NCBI GenBank assembly: GCA_947631895.1
Contig: CANRMU010000048.1
Span: 1-7,185 of the forward strand
Direction: 5' to 3'
Length of the DNA: 7,185 nucleotides
From: an uncultured Bacilli bacterium
GTDB lineage: Bacteria; Bacillota_I; Bacilli_A; RF39; UBA660
A program made the position numbers and the translations under genes. Below are positions 5,935 through 7,185 of this stretch, in pieces. The notes below the pieces were generated by a model, which saw only the letters and a program-made list of their open reading frames with translations, was not told the DNA's origin and searched no databases. How positions within the stretch are numbered: the first letter of the stretch is position 1; every line of letters begins with the position of its first letter.

Positions 5935-6127
5935 TAAAAGACATGATAAAATTTGATTCTTTAATAGAGAGCTTATGGTTGGTGGAAATAAGTAAGATAA
6001 AATTTTATTTCTCCTTTTTAGAGGATTTAATAAATCACGGATTTTTCCGTTATCAAAAAATTAAGTAAAATAAAGGATGGCACCGTCTATAATTGACTCC
6101 TATAGATTAGGCCATTCTTTTAATTTT
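5935..6127 (+). promoter_or_regulatory. Serine T-box leader (tRNA-Ser-sensing riboswitch)
   Basis: The leader has the parts of a T-box. Stem I has a base at TAAAAG (5935-5940) with TTTTTA (6015-6020). A loop follows with ACATG on one side and TTCTCC (6009-6014) on the other, containing serine codons TCT (6010-6012) and TCC (6012-6014). Above it is a 9-bp stem, 5946-5954 with 6000-6008. The AGAGAG bulge is at 5966-5971, and a distal stem CTTAT/ATAAG carries the conserved GGTG loop. A stem III-like hairpin is at 6037-6050 (ACGGA/TCCGT). The T-box sequence AGGATGGCACCGTC follows at 6074-6087. The antiterminator pairs AGGA with TCCT (6098-6101) and GTC with GAC (6095-6097), leaving the 7-nt bulge TGGCACC. 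TGGC pairs with GCCA, the 3' end of a tRNA with discriminator G73, as in bacterial tRNA-Ser. It controls the DUF1653 gene and serS. Confidence 0.92.
6075..6127 (+). terminator. T-box-regulated intrinsic terminator
   Basis: GGATGGC (6075-6081) pairs with GCCATTC (6111-6117), including one G-U pair, and TCTATA (6086-6091) pairs with TATAGA (6101-6106). A U-rich tract runs from 6118 to 6127. This hairpin uses the same bases as the antiterminator, so the two exclude each other, which is the expected T-box switch. Confidence 0.88.
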
Positions 6128-6136
6128 AGGAGGGCT

Positions 6137-6385
6137 ATGAGAAAAGAAAATATTATTGTTGGAAGTATCTGGCAACATTTTAAAGGTAAAGTAGTTGAAG
6201 TTTTAATGCTTGCTAAAGATAGTGAAGATTTAGAATTTGTTGTTATTTATAAACATGATGGAGATGTATGGGCAAGAAAAATTAGTAGTTTTTTGTCGGA
6301 TGAAGATATTAGTAAAAGACCAGATAATGTTACGGGTCAAAAATATCGATTTGAAATTATAGAAAGGAATGATAAAAATGATTAG
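6137..6385 (+). CDS. DUF1653 family protein
   Basis: This 82-residue soluble protein matches the DUF1653 pattern: GSIWQHFKGKVVEVLMLAKD near the start (family form: Y-x-HFKG-x-x-Y-x-V), then EFVVIYKHDGDVWARKIS, then RFEII near the end. The biochemical function of the family is not known. The start at 6137 is chosen because AGGAGGG (6128-6134) precedes it, though the spacing is short, and because the protein then begins at the family's usual N-terminus. An in-frame ATG at 6077 would add 20 residues, but that ATG is part of the T-box bulge and terminator stem. The stop codon overlaps the serS start by 8 nt, so this gene is the first cistron of the serine T-box operon and probably coupled to serS translation. 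Confidence 0.85.
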   Translation: MRKENIIVGSIWQHFKGKVVEVLMLAKDSEDLEFVVIYKHDGDVWARKISSFLSDEDISKRPDNVTGQKYRFEIIERNDKND

Positions 6386-7185
6386 TATTGATTTAATAAG
6401 AAATAATAAAGATTTAGTAAAGGAAAATATTAAAAAGAAATTTCAAGATGAGAAATTAGTTTTAGTTGATGAGGTTTATGAACTTGATAAAGAATATCGC
6501 GAAATTAAGATGAAAGCTGATGAAGAGAGAAGTAGAGTTAATTCTTTAAGTAAAGAAATTGGTAATTTAATGGCTAATAAAAAAATAGAGGAAGCAAATA
6601 AAATTAAAGAAGAAGTAGCAAGTATTAAAGCAAGTATTCCTAAGTTAGAAGAAAAAGAAGAAAATTTAGAAGCAGAAATAAATAAAAGAATGATGGTTAT
6701 TCCAAACATTATAGCTAGTGATGTTCCAATTGGAAAAGATGATAGTGAAAATGTTGAAGAAATGCGTTTTGGTGACCCAGTGGTTCCTCCTTATGAAATA
6801 CCTTATCATGCTGATATTATGGCTAGTTTTAATGGTTTAGATAAAGATGCTGCGGGAAGAGTTAGTGGTAATGGTTTTTACTATTTAATGGGTGATATTG
6901 CAAGACTTCATTCTGCTGTTCTAGCTTATGCTCGTGATTTTATGATTGATAAAGGTTTTACTTATTGTATTCCTCCCTTTATGATTCATGGTGATGCTGT
7001 AAGTGGAGTTATGAGTTTTACTGAACAAGAAAATATGATGTATAAAATTGAAAATCAAGATTTATATCTTATTGGTACTAGTGAACATTCAATGATTGCT
7101 AAATTTAAAGATCAAATCTTAAAAGAAAGTGATTTACCAATTACGATGACTTCTTATTCTCCATGTTTTAGAAAAGAAGTTGGGG
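6378..7185 (+). CDS. serS: Seryl-tRNA synthetase, N-terminal part (3'-truncated)
   Basis: The gene runs off the right edge after 269 codons of an expected 420-430. It begins MISIDLIRNNKDLVKENIKK, typical of SerRS. The long antiparallel coiled-coil arm that grips the variable arm of tRNA-Ser covers about residues 29-110 and is rich in Lys and Glu. The class II core follows: motif 1 near GRVSGNGFYYLMGDIARLHS, the serine-binding TxE loop as IGTSEHSM (232-239, often TAEVPL in other bacteria), and the start of motif 2 as CFRKEVG (263-269) at the edge. AAGGA (6364-6368) lies 9 nt before the ATG. The start overlaps the end of the DUF1653 gene, and transcription is controlled by the serine T-box. Product: seryl-tRNA for protein synthesis, and selenocysteine where that is used. 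Confidence 0.95.
   Translation, partial: MISIDLIRNNKDLVKENIKKKFQDEKLVLVDEVYELDKEYREIKMKADEERSRVNSLSKEIGNLMANKKIEEANKIKEEVASIKASIPKLEEKEENLEAEINKRMMVIPNIIASDVPIGKDDSENVEEMRFGDPVVPPYEIPYHADIMASFNGLDKDAAGRVSGNGFYYLMGDIARLHSAVLAYARDFMIDKGFTYCIPPFMIHGDAVSGVMSFTEQENMMYKIENQDLYLIGTSEHSMIAKFKDQILKESDLPITMTSYSPCFRKEVG

Noticed and set aside
6476..6709. Minus-strand open frame of 77 codons with a hydrophobic product
   Set aside because: It is antisense to the SerRS coiled coil; the apparent Leu/Ser/Ile-rich membrane protein is the complement of Glu/Lys codons.
1..7185. Mycoplasma-type genetic code (TGA as Trp)
   Set aside because: Conserved Trp positions use TGG, and TGA ends two genes exactly where the next ribosome binding site and start follow.

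Overview
The window is about 7.2 kb of very AT-rich DNA, and every gene lies on the + strand. TGG is the tryptophan codon and TGA is used as a stop (2176-2178 and 4132-4134), so the standard bacterial code applies rather than the mycoplasma code. The strong AGGAGG-type ribosome binding sites, a T-box leader, a YfhO-family membrane protein and a threonyl-tRNA synthetase without a TGS domain together suggest a low-GC Firmicute. It may be an uncultured gut Bacilli or Mollicutes-related lineage; that placement is inference.

Layout. (1) At 1-581 is the C-terminal end of a YfhO-like polytopic membrane protein, cut by the left edge. (2) At 582-749 is an intergenic region with a 9-bp perfect inverted repeat and a strong sigma-A-type promoter (TTGATA, 17 nt, TATAAT). 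(3) At 750-3714 is a six-gene cluster: three short tandem pilin-like genes, two longer TadE/F-like pseudopilin genes, and a TadZ/CpaE-like protein with a degenerate P-loop. It ends in an intrinsic terminator at 3717-3745. (4) At 3790-5897 are a 114-residue protein of unknown function and thrS, 5 nt apart. (5) At 5890-6127 are a promoter overlapping the thrS stop codon and a complete serine T-box leader with antiterminator and terminator. (6) At 6137-7185 are a DUF1653 protein and the 5' part of serS, overlapping by 8 nt and cut by the right edge.

How the genes work together. The 750-3714 cluster looks like the structural-subunit part of a Tad-like (type IVc) surface filament. Five membrane-anchored subunits share an N-terminal signature with Gly at position 6, followed by one hydrophobic helix and an extracytoplasmic domain. 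The TadZ-like protein would position or assemble the machine. No motor ATPase, TadB/C platform or prepilin peptidase is present here, so those parts must lie elsewhere or the system is divergent. The two synthetase operons are housekeeping. The serS operon is controlled by uncharged tRNA-Ser: both the specifier region and the UGGC acceptor-pairing sequence fit serine.

The most interesting material is the pilin-like cluster, with its tandem duplication, divergent Cys-rich ectodomains, unusual leader and lysine-less TadZ. Next comes the T-box-DUF1653-serS arrangement.
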